A stretch of 64,000 nt of DNA from Albugo candida (lineage: Eukaryota > Oomycota > Peronosporomycetes > Albuginales > Albuginaceae). Every line of letters starts with the position of its first letter. Positions within the stretch are counted from its first letter, which is position 1. Under the pieces are notes generated by a model. That model made no database searches. It worked only from the letters and a program-made list of their open reading frames with translations, and was not told where the DNA came from. Of this stretch, positions 11,401 to 21,516 are shown in pieces. Where the stretch lies: the NCBI GenBank assembly GCA_905220665.1, contig CAJNAR010000005.1, positions 62,001-126,000 of the forward strand, in the 5' to 3' direction. The position numbers were made by a program, and so were the translations under genes.

Positions 11401-13708
11401 CATCAAAGTGGTTTCTCGAGGCTTCTTACTGACACCGGGGTCGTATTTGTCCAACACAATGAATCAGCTGAATGCAGTGGTGTTACTGGCATGCTCGTTG
11501 CTTCTCTTGTTGCCTCATTCGACGATGGTGACCATTTTCAAGCTGGGAAGAGCATTAGGTCCAATTCGGGTCTTTTATCGCGTCAAAACATTTCGTGTGA
11601 TCACAGAAGCACTTTATCAATCGACCAAACAAATTCTTTGCTGTGTGATGCTCACATGTCTCCTCTTTTACGCGTTCGCAGTCATTGGGATGCAATTGTT
11701 TGCCGGGAAATTCGCATTTTGTAATGACGCGAATATCACATCGGCGACCGAGTGTCAAGGCTTTTATCTCGCGAGTAAGAGCTCGAATGCGGGGAGTTCA
11801 GGCGCAGTGTTGGTGCCTCGTGTGTGGGGAACCCATGTGGGTCTTTCCTTCGATCATATCGGGTCCGCGCTTGGTGCTGTGTTGGTGGTTGTGACCAAGA
11901 CCGGATGGCTTCCAGCGCTGAATCTCGCGATCGATATTGTCGACGATAACGTGGAGCATCTTTCGCCACAGCAACAGCATATCGCATCGGCGTATATGGC
12001 GGCATTGTTTTTCGTATGTTTGATTCTGTTTACGCGATTTTATTTGGTCAAAGTGTTTGCAGGTGTGATCATGAACAATTTCCGATGTTTCAATGGCACG
12101 TTGCTGCTGACGAATGCTCAGTTGACGTGGTTGGAGCAGAAGCAGAGTCTGTTGGCGATCAAGCCAAAGTACCCACTGCCTCGGAATCGTATGCTTCAAA
12201 AAGCTCATTTGTGGGTCCAATCTCGACGATTTCGTGTCGCAATGAGTCTTACAATTCTTCTGCATACGCTGCTGCTTGCATGGTATCGTTCGAGCGGTCC
12301 GGGGCTTTGGTTGGGGCATTACGTGTTCTCACTGATGTACGCGTTGGATGCGATCATGCACGTCATGTCGATGGGATGGAAAGATTTTCTCTTGAGCGGG
12401 TTTACGTGGCGTACGACGAACAGCCTCGCGGCATTTGTGATGCTATTTGGACCGATTTTCTCGTCTTCACCGCTGATTCTGATTGTTGGAATGACACGAG
12501 CGTTCGATTTTGAATACATATCGCTGGTGTTTGATACCTTTCATCGTCTTCAGCTTTTGTTTGAGACGCTTTTAGCGAGCACGCGTTTGGTGCTCAAAGT
12601 GACGTTATTGTTGGGATACGTTTTGTTCATTTTCGCGACATTTGGAATGCAACTTTTCGCGCTGACGAAATGGAATTACGGACTTGAGGCGTATTTGAAT
12701 TTCCTTACATTTCCATCAGCATTTACGGCTTTTGTGAAATTCGCAGCCGGCGAGGATTGGTACGATACGCATTTGGCGTGCAGTGTGGGGCTTCCCGGGT
12801 GCTCGATATCGTTCCGTGCGTATTCGTCCAACGAAGCTGTCAATACATTGCTATTCAATCAGTTTGTATCGAGTGATTGTGGGTCCATTTTCATTTCCAC
12901 TTGTTTTTATTATCTCTTTTACGTCCTCGTGGTCCTTCTCCTGCAGAATCTCTATGTCGCGACGATGGTCGATACGTACGTGTCGACATTTGCTGTGACT
13001 CTGTCGAGTCAGCAAAGAGTGTTGGGATTCCGTCGTGAGGATCTTACGCAATTTCAGAGCGTTTGGAGTGAATTGGACACGCAGGCTTTGGGGTATCTCC
13101 ATCGTCGTCATTTGCCTGTGGTTGTACATCGACTTGGATGGCCATTGGGATTGTCCACACGGGTTCCTACGACGTCAATGGATATCACTGATCCGTTATT
13201 GGGTCCATTACCGCATCGATCTGAGCAGGAAGAGGTGAGGCCTCAAGGCCTCGAGCATGAGCTTTCTTGGAAACAACGTCGAAATGTCATTGAGGACGTT
13301 CAGGGACGCATGACAGAGCTTCTGATGCGATTGAGAGCCACAATGGATCGTAATGGGGCGGAATTTCAATGTCCGAATTCGGTTATTCGCTTCACAGATT
13401 TGCTTTTAGTGCTTACGGAACGCATTGTCCCGTTAGAATGTCTTTCGGTGAGAGAAAAAGTCGACGAATTGGCAATACGACAATTTGTGGCAAAGTATCG
13501 ACAGGCAATTCGAATTCAATCGGTTTTTCGAATGTATCGCGTGCGATCGCGGCGGAAATGCTTTGCGGAGAATAGACGTATGCGATCAAAAGCATTTTCG
13601 AGTGATTTTGAAGCGAGTAGGCTTGTGAATGAGACAGAAGGAGTTGGGTGTGGATCGCGAGAGGAGGGGGATGAGGTAGGGACGAGTAACGGTGTGGATA
13701 CCGCTTGA
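8418..13708 (+). CDS. Four-domain voltage-gated cation channel, with an apparent frameshift
   Basis: Two long overlapping frames (up to 10511, and from about 10430 to 13708) together encode about 1760 residues with four six-helix domains. Approximate pore positions are residues 431-455, 758, 1150 and 1442. S4 helices with spaced Arg/Lys are visible in domains I, II (FRLVRPFRMIRK) and III; domain IV's has few basic residues. The N-terminal 200 residues look PH-like. The tail has an IQ motif (AIRIQSVFRMYRVRSRRK) that could bind calmodulin. The family conducts Ca2+ or Na+, but the filter positions read Ser, Gly/Asn, Thr and Glu, so selectivity is unclear. The frame changes by one base between S3 and S4 of domain II; no intron there would spare both helices. 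An assembly error or a mutation is likely. An alternative in-frame ATG is at 8316. Confidence 0.82.
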
Positions 13709-13932
13709 GAAACGACGGGAAATGGGCGAGAAGTATGGCGCATTTTGCACGGAAATGGATGGAGCGGTGCTAAGATATAGAAGGGATAAGCCAATCCGAA
13801 TTGTTTATTTTGAAATACGCTTCTCTGATTGACGGAATTTCATGCGTCATATTTCGTGTTTGCGAGAAATTGCTCGCGGCTTTTTGTGAGTAATGACGCA
13901 CTCTGTAGCACTTTTACGCGTACGACAATTGC

Positions 13933-15162
13933 ATGTGCGGTATGCGACTTGTTCCTCGTTGTAATTCCTCACCGAATTTGCTGTTAAAACGATTCAAAAC
14001 GCGTGAAAACAGCCAAAATACACGCACAATGTCGAAGCGGCCTAACGAGGCTATTGGGAGCGTCTATGAGCGTCCAGTGGACGTCTTTCTGGGCGGATCG
14101 TGCAATCCCACGAAATGGCGTAAGGACATTTGCATTCCAATGCTCCAAACGGCTGAAATGAGCTTTTACAACCCGCAAGTCGACGAATGGTACGAAGAAC
14201 TGATTGAGGTCGAAGTACGAGCCAAAGAACGCGCGGAATGGCTTTTCATTGTGATTGAGAATGAGACGCGATCGATTGTATCGCTTCACGAGGCGATAGA
14301 AAGTATTTTGAGTGGCCGTTTGGTTGTTTTAGTGCTTCAATTTCTTCATTTTGGCATCGAATTAGAAGGACAAATGCTGTCGGAAGACGAGGTCGAGGAT
14401 TATAATATGGCAAGAAGACGGCTTCAGACATTGGCACAGACGATGGGCGTTCCTTTGTATGAGAATGTGTACGACGCTGTTCAGTATATCATTCAGAAAT
14501 GGCGTCAGAAACGGAGATCTTTTTCTATCGGTTTGCATGAGACGTCGAGAAGTTTGAGACGGAATGGACACCAACGCATACGCTCCAATTCGTTGTCGTC
14601 GGTTGCTCTTTGCAAAGAGATGAATTCCAATGTCCAATTCGATTCCAAAACGCGTCAAAATGCGTGTTTTGTGATCCAACAGTTCGCTCCTTGTCCGAGT
14701 TGGAAATCGGTGCTTTTTGGAGGCGTTAGGAAAGGGACAAAGTGGAGACAGATTGTCCAGTTGCTGCAAGACGTTGGACTTCCCTTCTCCATGCTTTCGG
14801 ACGACTGTGGAGCGCGTCAGAGAGGAGAATTGGACATTCGATGGAGAGCTCCATTTTCGATCCAATCGCTGCAATTGATTTTGTTTGTGATTTCGGGTGT
14901 TTCTCGATCGATTGACGCAATGGCGAAAGCGGTTGAATTGGTACATTCCGAATGTGCGTTGATACTCGTCGTTGAGCAACTACACGAGCGCGAAACGATG
15001 GAAAATGGCTCGATTCTCAGCGGAAGAGAATTCAAAGATCTCGTAAGAGCCCGAGCGTATTTGCGTGAAATGGCACTTCGGAAAGGCATCCACCTCTTTG
15101 GATCGGTTCCAGAGGCCATTTCGAGCATTACAGGACGTCCGGAGCATAGACACGTTGGATGA
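13933..15162 (+). CDS. Tandem nucleoside 2-deoxyribosyltransferase-like protein
   Basis: A 409-residue frame. Residues about 48-195 match the nucleoside 2-deoxyribosyltransferase-like family: VFLGGSCNPTKWR, then FYNPQVDEW, then ENETRSIVSLHEAIE, the blocks that build the nucleotide-binding Rossmann-like core. From about residue 258 a second, much weaker copy appears (SVLFGGVRKGTKWRQ ... GVSRSIDAMAKAVEL ... ARAYLREMALRKGI). It aligns with the first in order but lacks the NPQV block, so it probably has no enzyme activity. A likely start is the ATG at 14029 (MSKRPNEAIG); the preceding 32 residues are basic and could instead be an organelle-targeting peptide. True substrate is unknown. The family includes many proteins of uncharacterised role in nucleotide salvage or signalling. 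The gene is convergent with the amino-acid transporter. Confidence 0.7.
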   Translation: MCGMRLVPRCNSSPNLLLKRFKTRENSQNTRTMSKRPNEAIGSVYERPVDVFLGGSCNPTKWRKDICIPMLQTAEMSFYNPQVDEWYEELIEVEVRAKERAEWLFIVIENETRSIVSLHEAIESILSGRLVVLVLQFLHFGIELEGQMLSEDEVEDYNMARRRLQTLAQTMGVPLYENVYDAVQYIIQKWRQKRRSFSIGLHETSRSLRRNGHQRIRSNSLSSVALCKEMNSNVQFDSKTRQNACFVIQQFAPCPSWKSVLFGGVRKGTKWRQIVQLLQDVGLPFSMLSDDCGARQRGELDIRWRAPFSIQSLQLILFVISGVSRSIDAMAKAVELVHSECALILVVEQLHERETMENGSILSGREFKDLVRARAYLREMALRKGIHLFGSVPEAISSITGRPEHRHVG

Positions 15163-15240
15163 GATAAAATTGTGACAAAAAGTCGAGTTTCTTCATTGGT
15201 ATTTACGGGAGCCTCACAGACTCTGTGCATGTCCAAACGC

Positions 15241-16666
15241 CTATTTTGTACCCTTCCATGCACTCAAATTGGAATACGTGACGAAAATGAACATCAAAAT
15301 GCCGCTTGTGGCCACAAACATATCCAACATGCGACCAAAATAGGATGTATCTTTGACAAGTTTGAGATAAAATAATGGAGGATATATGAAACTCAAAGGT
15401 ACTATGCATACAAACCACAATCAGCAATTATTAAGATTGCAAGTATATCAATATGGCAAGGGAATACTTGCACGCACCGCAACAAAAAGCCCCAACGATC
15501 GATACGAATAAATCCAAATGCGTTTGCCCGAAATACGCAACACTGATTGTTATGACGACAATCAATGCACGCAGCATGTTCTTTGTACGCTTGAGTCCCG
15601 ATGCTCGTTTGGGAAATCCCATCATTTCTTCTGTGATCTTCACAACCGGAAACAGAAACAAAGGGTACGATAAAGCCTGAGCGATCGAATAGCCGAATTG
15701 CACAGAGATCGACCATCCATTACGCGGTAGACTCGATGTCACCATAGGCTGTATCCTCTGACCAAATGCCAAATAATTCAATGACGAGAAAATCGAGTAG
15801 AACACCAGTAAGCCTGAGACCGTTCCAACGAGCAAACTCACAAATTGTGCCTGTCTTTCGGGCGATAAAGAGCTCTGAGTTGGAAGAACGAGTCCAATGC
15901 CTTCAAATGTGAATACTGCAGTCCCTATAAAAACCGGATACGATGAAGTGTTAAAGTACTCGACAGGTTTTGGTCCATCGACAATCAGTACACTGAGACA
16001 ATTGCCCAAAATGAATGCCAATCCGTACAAAATGAACACATTAGCGATCAGATTACTGATTGAAAAGTAGCTGATGTATCGAATCCACGATAAAGGAATG
16101 TATATGGCCACTTGAGACAGAATCAGAGCTGAAGTTGAGACATTCCATCCGAAATACGCAAACACTTGTGCCATATTTTTAGCCACAAATATCACATATG
16201 TGCAGCAGAAACCCGCTTGCATCAACAGAATCGATATTTGAACCATTCGACGTCCCCAATTTCCAAATGCGAGGTACCCAATGTGCCCATACGTTCCGCC
16301 AACGAGTTCGCGACATTGTAGAAGGCGTACCATTGCGTATAGAGTGAAGGCTGCAATCACTGTGAGGCAAATTGGGGAGAATAGGATGCCACCGCTTTTG
16401 AAACCTTCGGGAAGGAATAAGACCCCAGTGCCCACAAATGACTTTAATAAAGTGAGCAAAGCGTGCGATAGAGTCGATGTTTTCCCCGACCGTTCAATGG
16501 TACTGGTAGAGGATGTATTGGTTCGTGTCTGGTACGATTTTGTGGCTTGAATCTTGCCAGAGTTTTCCGTTTCAACGCCATCAATTTCTTCCTCAATATC
16601 GAGAAGTCGCGAGGTTTCCGCCAAAGTTGAAGTTGAACTTGATATACGTAAATAATGTGAGTACAT
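15241..16666 (-). CDS. AAAP-family amino acid transporter
   Basis: Two exons, 16666-15478 and 15401-15241, joined across a 76-base intron (15402-15477, G|GTGCGT donor, CATAG acceptor), give 449 residues. The join yields FCCVPLSFIYPPLFYLKL, the expected penultimate helix of amino acid/auxin permeases. The N-terminal 65 residues are polar with an acidic patch. About eleven membrane segments follow, beginning with LLKSFVGTGVLFLPEGFKSG, the first-helix signature of SLC36-like transporters. The family moves amino acids with protons across plasma or vacuolar membranes. The start is only 17 bases below the stop of the 129-residue ORF. A GTACGT donor at 16693 and an AAG acceptor at 16638 would fuse the two in frame into a 566-residue protein, so this start is uncertain. 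Confidence 0.85.
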
Positions 16667-16683
16667 GATGTTGCATTTAAGGT

Positions 16684-17073
16684 TTACACGTACATTCGGC
16701 CAAATCGACGATGAAGCGGATGATGAAGTTTTGGTGTTTCCAGTAGATTTTCTACTCTCTCCTTAAATGTCAGCTCATCATACGAGTCATTGTCCTGCGA
16801 CAACATGTTGCCGATGAAGGGATCGTACACTTGATCGATTCTAGCCAATATCTGCTGCCGTAATTTCGATGAAACAATCGGTGCGGTATCGATAGTGTCC
16901 ACAGGCTGTGACGTATGCCTTTTAACAGATCGCTGGTGATGACGACGAAATCCACCGGGAACCGCGAGATCTAATGCTTTTTGTCCATCGGAAATACGTC
17001 CACCGGGGTCCGTATCCCTTCGTGCTGTTATTCCACGCAATGCTTTATGCAAATCCCAAACGTTATCCGCCAT
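16684..17073 (-). CDS. Hypothetical protein of 129 residues, possibly the transporter's first exon
   Basis: An unrecognised frame, basic and histidine-rich (FRRHHQRSVKRH near residues 42-53). A helical middle (SSKLRQQILARIDQVYDPFI) and an ELTFKERVENLLETP stretch follow. No membrane segment or known motif is seen. Its stop codon falls inside a strong splice donor, GTACGTGTAA. Splicing from there to 16638 gives a longer cytosolic N-terminus for the amino acid transporter. Alternatively it is a separate small gene sharing a divergent promoter with PRP17. The 17-base gap to the transporter ATG argues for one transcript. Confidence 0.5.
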   Translation of the reverse strand: MADNVWDLHKALRGITARRDTDPGGRISDGQKALDLAVPGGFRRHHQRSVKRHTSQPVDTIDTAPIVSSKLRQQILARIDQVYDPFIGNMLSQDNDSYDELTFKERVENLLETPKLHHPLHRRFGRMYV

Positions 17074-17232
17074 TCACGCTTTAAAGTAAAGAGGAAAAAA
17101 GAATGCAAAGATGCGCAATGTAAAGTCGAAACGGCCCATCCAACAAGTATACGCTATACCTCTATCTCGTATACTCCATATAACGTGTCCCACCTTATGC
17201 CTTCTTTCACGTGTCCACCTTAAATTTCCATC
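17074..17232. promoter_or_regulatory. Divergent promoter region upstream of PRP17
   Basis: 159 bases separate two divergent start codons and must serve both genes. A pyrimidine-rich stretch just before the PRP17 ATG (about 17200-17230) is the only visible bias. Confidence 0.35.
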
Positions 17233-18999
17233 ATGCCTGTCATCGTATCGTACCCGTCCTCTTCGGACGAAGAAGAGCAAAAAGAAGCATACACAGCGCT
17301 CTCCCTTCCACAATTAGACTCTGCACCGACAGTATCGAACCTCGCCCTTCCTCTTCTCTCCTCTTTTGACCCTAAATCCAAGCAGTTCACGCGCAATGTT
17401 CCTATAGAATCATCCCTCGCGCCAGTTATCGGCCCGGCCTTTGACCTCGCCACAACCGACAAAAGACTCAACCAGCAGGAAATGGGATCCGCCAAACAGA
17501 CGCTAACGGGTGTCATTGAGCCCACGAGCATCGACGACGTCAGTTTTGAAGCGCAGTACCACACGTACAATAAGTACAATACCGTCAATCATTCGCGGTT
17601 ATCGATGCGAATACCGACTCAAATTCCACCGCCGCCGGCTCTATTGGATGACGAGATCGAATCTGATTCGATTGTGTCGCTACAAAGAGCGCAGAAGACG
17701 TATTTCGCATTGAAAAACAAAAAACACAAAAAAAATACCAATAATCAAATTCAAAAGTACGGAACAAATGATACAAATGGCATTTGGGCTCCCACTTCCG
17801 ACGCCGACGGCGTCTTGGGACTGCTGCAAGCGACTACCACACAACAACCACAGCGCACACCAAAGCCAAAGCGAGTCGCGCCTCCGATTGAAATGGATCC
17901 TGACGTCGATTTCGATCGAATGATTGAGAAGAAAATAGCTCATTTGTTACCCGCTCGATTACGTCCCGGCCAGGAAGCCATGGAAGGGAAGTCGACTTTC
18001 TTGGATGCACACGAGTATGATTATCTTGGTCGATCGTGGATTGAGCCACCGAGGACGCTGAGACCACAAGCAGAAGGTGAGGTTTTCTTGCCAAAGCGAT
18101 GTATACACAAATGGCTCGGACATACAAAAGGCGTCCAGGCGATCGAATTTTTCCCAAAGTATGGCCATTTGATTTTGTCTGCTGGAATGGATCACACTGT
18201 TCGTATTTGGGACGTCTTTAATGAACGGAAATGTAAACGTGTGTATGAGGGTCATGGAGGCGCCGTTCGTGGAATCAATTTCTCTTCAGATGGCCGACAA
18301 TTCCTTTCTTGCAGCTTTGATCGATTCATTCATTTGTGGGATACAGAGACCGGGAAAAGTCTCCATCAATTTACAAATCGACGAGTTCCTTACTGCATCA
18401 AATTCCATCCAGAAGAGAATACAAACTTTGTCATTGGCGACTCCAATAATATGATTGTGCAGTTTGACACGCGATCCGGTGACATCGTTCAGGAGTACAA
18501 TCATCACTTACAGGCTGTGAATTCCGTGACGTTTGTTGATGAGAATCGAAGGTTTGTGTCCACTTCGGACGATAAAAAGATTTTGATTTGGGAGTGGGGA
18601 ATTCCAGTGCCCATCAAATACATCTCGGAGCCTTCCATGCAGTCGATGCCCACGGTCACGTTGCATCCATCAGGCGATTTCTTTGCGGGTCAATCACTCA
18701 ACAATCAGATTCACGTGTATAGTGCTCGCGATAAGATCAAATTCTGCCGGAATAAAATCTTCCGAGGACATAACAACGCCGGATACGCTTGTCAGATCGG
18801 ATTCTCACCAAATGGACATTATCTTATCTCCGGCGACGCTGATGGAAAATTGTGTTTTTGGGATTGGAAGAGTGTCAAGTTGTACAAGAAACTTAATGCA
18901 CATGAACGTGGTCCATGTATCGGAGCTCTTTGGCATCCCATCGAAGCAAGTAAGGTGGCAACTTGTGGCTGGGATGGCGCCATTAAATTCTGGGATTGA
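17233..18999 (+). CDS. CDC40: Pre-mRNA splicing factor PRP17 / CDC40, WD40 protein
   Basis: A single frame of 588 residues, close to the usual length of about 580 for this family. The first 270 residues are poorly folded with an acidic start (SSSDEEEQKE) and the conserved FDRMIEKK region. From about residue 285 seven WD40 repeats follow; clear ends are HTVRIWDV, RFIHLWDT, KILIWEW, KLCFWDW and GAIKFWD. The block CIHKWLGHTKGVQAIEFFPK is very close to the first repeat of PRP17. PRP17 acts in the second catalytic step of splicing inside the nucleus. BRR2, another spliceosome component, lies 2.5 kb downstream. No intron is needed. The gene is convergent with the low-complexity gene, 43 bases from its stop. 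Confidence 0.93.
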   Translation: MPVIVSYPSSSDEEEQKEAYTALSLPQLDSAPTVSNLALPLLSSFDPKSKQFTRNVPIESSLAPVIGPAFDLATTDKRLNQQEMGSAKQTLTGVIEPTSIDDVSFEAQYHTYNKYNTVNHSRLSMRIPTQIPPPPALLDDEIESDSIVSLQRAQKTYFALKNKKHKKNTNNQIQKYGTNDTNGIWAPTSDADGVLGLLQATTTQQPQRTPKPKRVAPPIEMDPDVDFDRMIEKKIAHLLPARLRPGQEAMEGKSTFLDAHEYDYLGRSWIEPPRTLRPQAEGEVFLPKRCIHKWLGHTKGVQAIEFFPKYGHLILSAGMDHTVRIWDVFNERKCKRVYEGHGGAVRGINFSSDGRQFLSCSFDRFIHLWDTETGKSLHQFTNRRVPYCIKFHPEENTNFVIGDSNNMIVQFDTRSGDIVQEYNHHLQAVNSVTFVDENRRFVSTSDDKKILIWEWGIPVPIKYISEPSMQSMPTVTLHPSGDFFAGQSLNNQIHVYSARDKIKFCRNKIFRGHNNAGYACQIGFSPNGHYLISGDADGKLCFWDWKSVKLYKKLNAHERGPCIGALWHPIEASKVATCGWDGAIKFWD

Positions 19000-19042
19000 T
19001 CAAAGGTTTTTATTACGTTCCAATAAACACAATTGCCAGAAA

Positions 19043-20479
19043 TTACACATCCGCGAGCTTGTTTGAGCGTTTTGACACTGCGTTTTTAATTCCATTCGAA
19101 TGAGCAGCGGATTTGACGCTTGTTGTGTATTCGTGCAGATCACGACCTCGACGTAATTCCTCTTCGGTTTCGTCAATTTCCTCCTGTTTTCGTTGTGCAA
19201 GCAGCTTCTGGATCGCTTGTTGTCGTTCTTGTGACTTGGCAGCATTCACTTCTTCTAATCGTTTGCGACGTTCGTATTGTGTTTGCATGTTTTTGTAGAA
19301 CACTGGAGAAGCTGTATAGTTCAAATATCGTGGCGTGACGCTTGTAAATCTGTTTCTCGAAGTCGTGAGCCTTGTAGCTGATGTGGATTTTTTTGAGCCA
19401 ACACATTCTTTGGGGGTGCAATCTTTTACGACGCTTTCGTCTGAAGTGTTTCGCTGCGATTCCGATTCAATCATTTGCTTCACTCTGCTTTCTACATTAG
19501 CGTAACGCCCGTGAGTTTGACGAAGTGAGCGTTCAGTAACCACAGCAGTTCCTTTATAGCCATTTGTATCGGCTTTTGGCTCCTTTGCGGGCTTTTTCTT
19601 CGAAGTTGATGTGCGCACGCTTTGTTGATCTGTATCCGCACATTGTTTCGAAATATGAGCGCTTGCTTGTGTGTGTTTATTTGCATTAGATCCGGCTGGA
19701 GGCCGATATCCTATTGGGGCTTTTTGAGCTTGTTTGGGTACTTTTGACTTTATTAGAGGGCGTACTTGCGACTTGGAGGCCTTCGAGCGGCTGTGCGGTG
19801 ATGGAGTTGTTGATTGAGAGGAGCTTTGGTGTTGTGCGTGAATTCCATTCGCCTCTGTTGACGTTTTTTCCGATTTCGAACTTGAAGCTGGAGTGCTTTC
19901 TGTAATTATTTCGGATTTTGAGTCTGTATCATGCATTTTTTGTTTCGTACTTGGAGTATCCTCGGGGCTGTTATTTGTACTGTTATTATTCTGACCAATC
20001 ATGTGGGCGATTTTATTCGAACTTTGGCGGATGGCTTCTATGCTCACTTGTGCAACATTACCTTGTACAATCTTGATGACCATTCCTTCCAACAGCGCTC
20101 TAACAGCTTGCTTGTCATGATGCTCGATACATTCCATCGACAGTACATTTGTCTGTTCATGTACTGTTACCCCATTGCTTAGCCGTAATTCAGTTGTGTG
20201 GTCTACTTCGTTCTCCACTTGGTTCGACGGTTGCTCGAATGTATTCTGTAAATCAATAGCTCTAACGAGCTTCTTTGCATCACTCAGCTCGTTTTGTTGC
20301 ACTTTGACAGACTGCGACGTCTCTTTCAGATCCAGATCAGTCGTATCAATATCCTCAACTTGATTAGAGCGTTGCTGGGTATCTCCATCACTCTGCAAAG
20401 TCTTCTTCTCAATTTGATGCTCTTTCTGATTATCCACGGTTGTAACCTTCTCTCCACCTTCACCAAACGCATGTGCCAT
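19043..20479 (-). CDS. Low-complexity protein with C-terminal coiled coil
   Basis: About 478 residues if started at the ATG at 20479 (MAHAFGEGGEKV); two ATGs lie further upstream in frame, to 20506. The first 300 residues are rich in Ser, Thr, Gln, Asn and Lys, with no folded domain visible. The C-terminal 100 residues contain a charged helix (ERRKRLEEVNAAKSQERQQA then IQKLLAQRKQEEIDETEEEL) that should form a coiled coil. The tail is basic (KNAVSKRSNKLADV). A block of conserved appearance, TSVTPRYLNYTASPVFYKN, precedes the coil and may be the functional segment. A cytoskeletal or microtubule link is only a guess from composition. Family not recognised. Confidence 0.6.
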   Translation of the reverse strand: MAHAFGEGGEKVTTVDNQKEHQIEKKTLQSDGDTQQRSNQVEDIDTTDLDLKETSQSVKVQQNELSDAKKLVRAIDLQNTFEQPSNQVENEVDHTTELRLSNGVTVHEQTNVLSMECIEHHDKQAVRALLEGMVIKIVQGNVAQVSIEAIRQSSNKIAHMIGQNNNSTNNSPEDTPSTKQKMHDTDSKSEIITESTPASSSKSEKTSTEANGIHAQHQSSSQSTTPSPHSRSKASKSQVRPLIKSKVPKQAQKAPIGYRPPAGSNANKHTQASAHISKQCADTDQQSVRTSTSKKKPAKEPKADTNGYKGTAVVTERSLRQTHGRYANVESRVKQMIESESQRNTSDESVVKDCTPKECVGSKKSTSATRLTTSRNRFTSVTPRYLNYTASPVFYKNMQTQYERRKRLEEVNAAKSQERQQAIQKLLAQRKQEEIDETEEELRRGRDLHEYTTSVKSAAHSNGIKNAVSKRSNKLADV

Positions 20480-20506
20480 AGTCATAACCAACGTGTAAAT
20501 GTGCAC

Positions 20507-20807
20507 ACACTTTTGAAAGCTTTTGTTGCCTTTCTTCCTTCACGCGGGCGATGGCGTTCAAAATTTAAATCTACGAATTTAATTTTTTAGGTTTAAGTAC
20601 TCCGAAGACAGGCTTAAATACGTATATGTATTGCTACGTTAATGCCTTAACTGCTTGTGTAAAGATGCGTTTCTTGTTCTCGCTCGCTCAAGTCGCTGCT
20701 GTAAGATACAAACTTTCTGAGACGATCTAGTGATATCATGTTGAATTTTTTGATTTTCCATCTATCAGACCAGACGATTGTATAGCCGTGCACATCTTAT
20801 CAGCTTA
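20507..20807. other. Intergenic region, no gene seen
   Basis: About 300 bases between two genes on the same strand. It is AT-rich and carries the 5' region of the low-complexity gene. No RNA gene or repeat is recognised. Confidence 0.4.
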
Positions 20808-21397
20808 TCAATTGCGCACCTCAAGCTGTTGAATCGTGCTCGCGTCATCGATATGACGTTGCTGTAACGCGTTGTGACGCTCAAGTAGGCATTGAAATCG
20901 CTGATCACCTTCTTGCTTATGCTTTACTCTCTCCAACTCACGCTGCATCGTCAATTCGAATTGCTCATTTTCATCTTCTTCCTCCTCGATACTGAATATT
21001 CACAAGATTACTCTCGCTGCTACCTGCAAACATCCACTTACACGGCACGTAGTCGCGTCGCTACATGATCTTGTTGAAGCTGATTACATGAAGTTCGCTT
21101 CCGTGCATCCACCAACGCAGATAGAACCGCTTTTCGCTCATCAATTTCCTCCTGCACATTCTGGAGATCCCGGATCCTTTCGAGATGTTGCGCGATTGTG
21201 ACGGAATGCTGTGCTTTGACTGTTTTCCGCACGGATTCCAAACACTCGCAACGACATTGCATAATTTTATTCTGCTTCCGCAGCAGCTCCGCATCCTCCC
21301 GCCTACACCAAAAGTCACACCCATCGCGAATCCTCAGCTTCCATAATCTGTACCGTCGTGCAACTTTTGCTTCCAATTGAACTATCGTAGCATCCAT
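20808..21397 (-). CDS. Small coiled-coil protein, multi-exon
   Basis: The minus-strand frame to 21042 is joined by a 50-base intron (20992-21041, GTAAGT donor, TTCAG acceptor) to a last exon at 20991-20808. That exon adds IEEEEDENEQFELTMQREL and ends with STIQQLEVRN. A second probable intron, 21303-21353 (51 bases, GTACAG donor, GTAG acceptor), removes a Trp/Cys-rich insert and leaves one continuous charged helix (EAKVARRREDAELLRKQNK). With both introns and the ATG at 21397 the product is 162 residues, nearly all coiled coil. The upstream ATG at 21508 lies only 9 bases from the BRR2 stop, so it is less likely. Family not recognised. It might be a structural or centrosomal-type small protein, but nothing in the sequence proves this. 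Confidence 0.6.
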
Positions 21398-21516
21398 CGT
21401 GTAAAATGCAATTTCCACCCAATCATAATCTCCAAGAAAACCCACTTCTAACCAATCAAATTGAACATCTCCCAACTTCAATTTGCAATTGCAAATGTGC
21501 AACTTCAACCGCGCGC

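Noticed and set aside
11798..12319. Long minus-strand ORF of 173 residues under the channel gene
   Set aside because: It is antisense to a clearly conserved channel domain and has no recognisable protein features.
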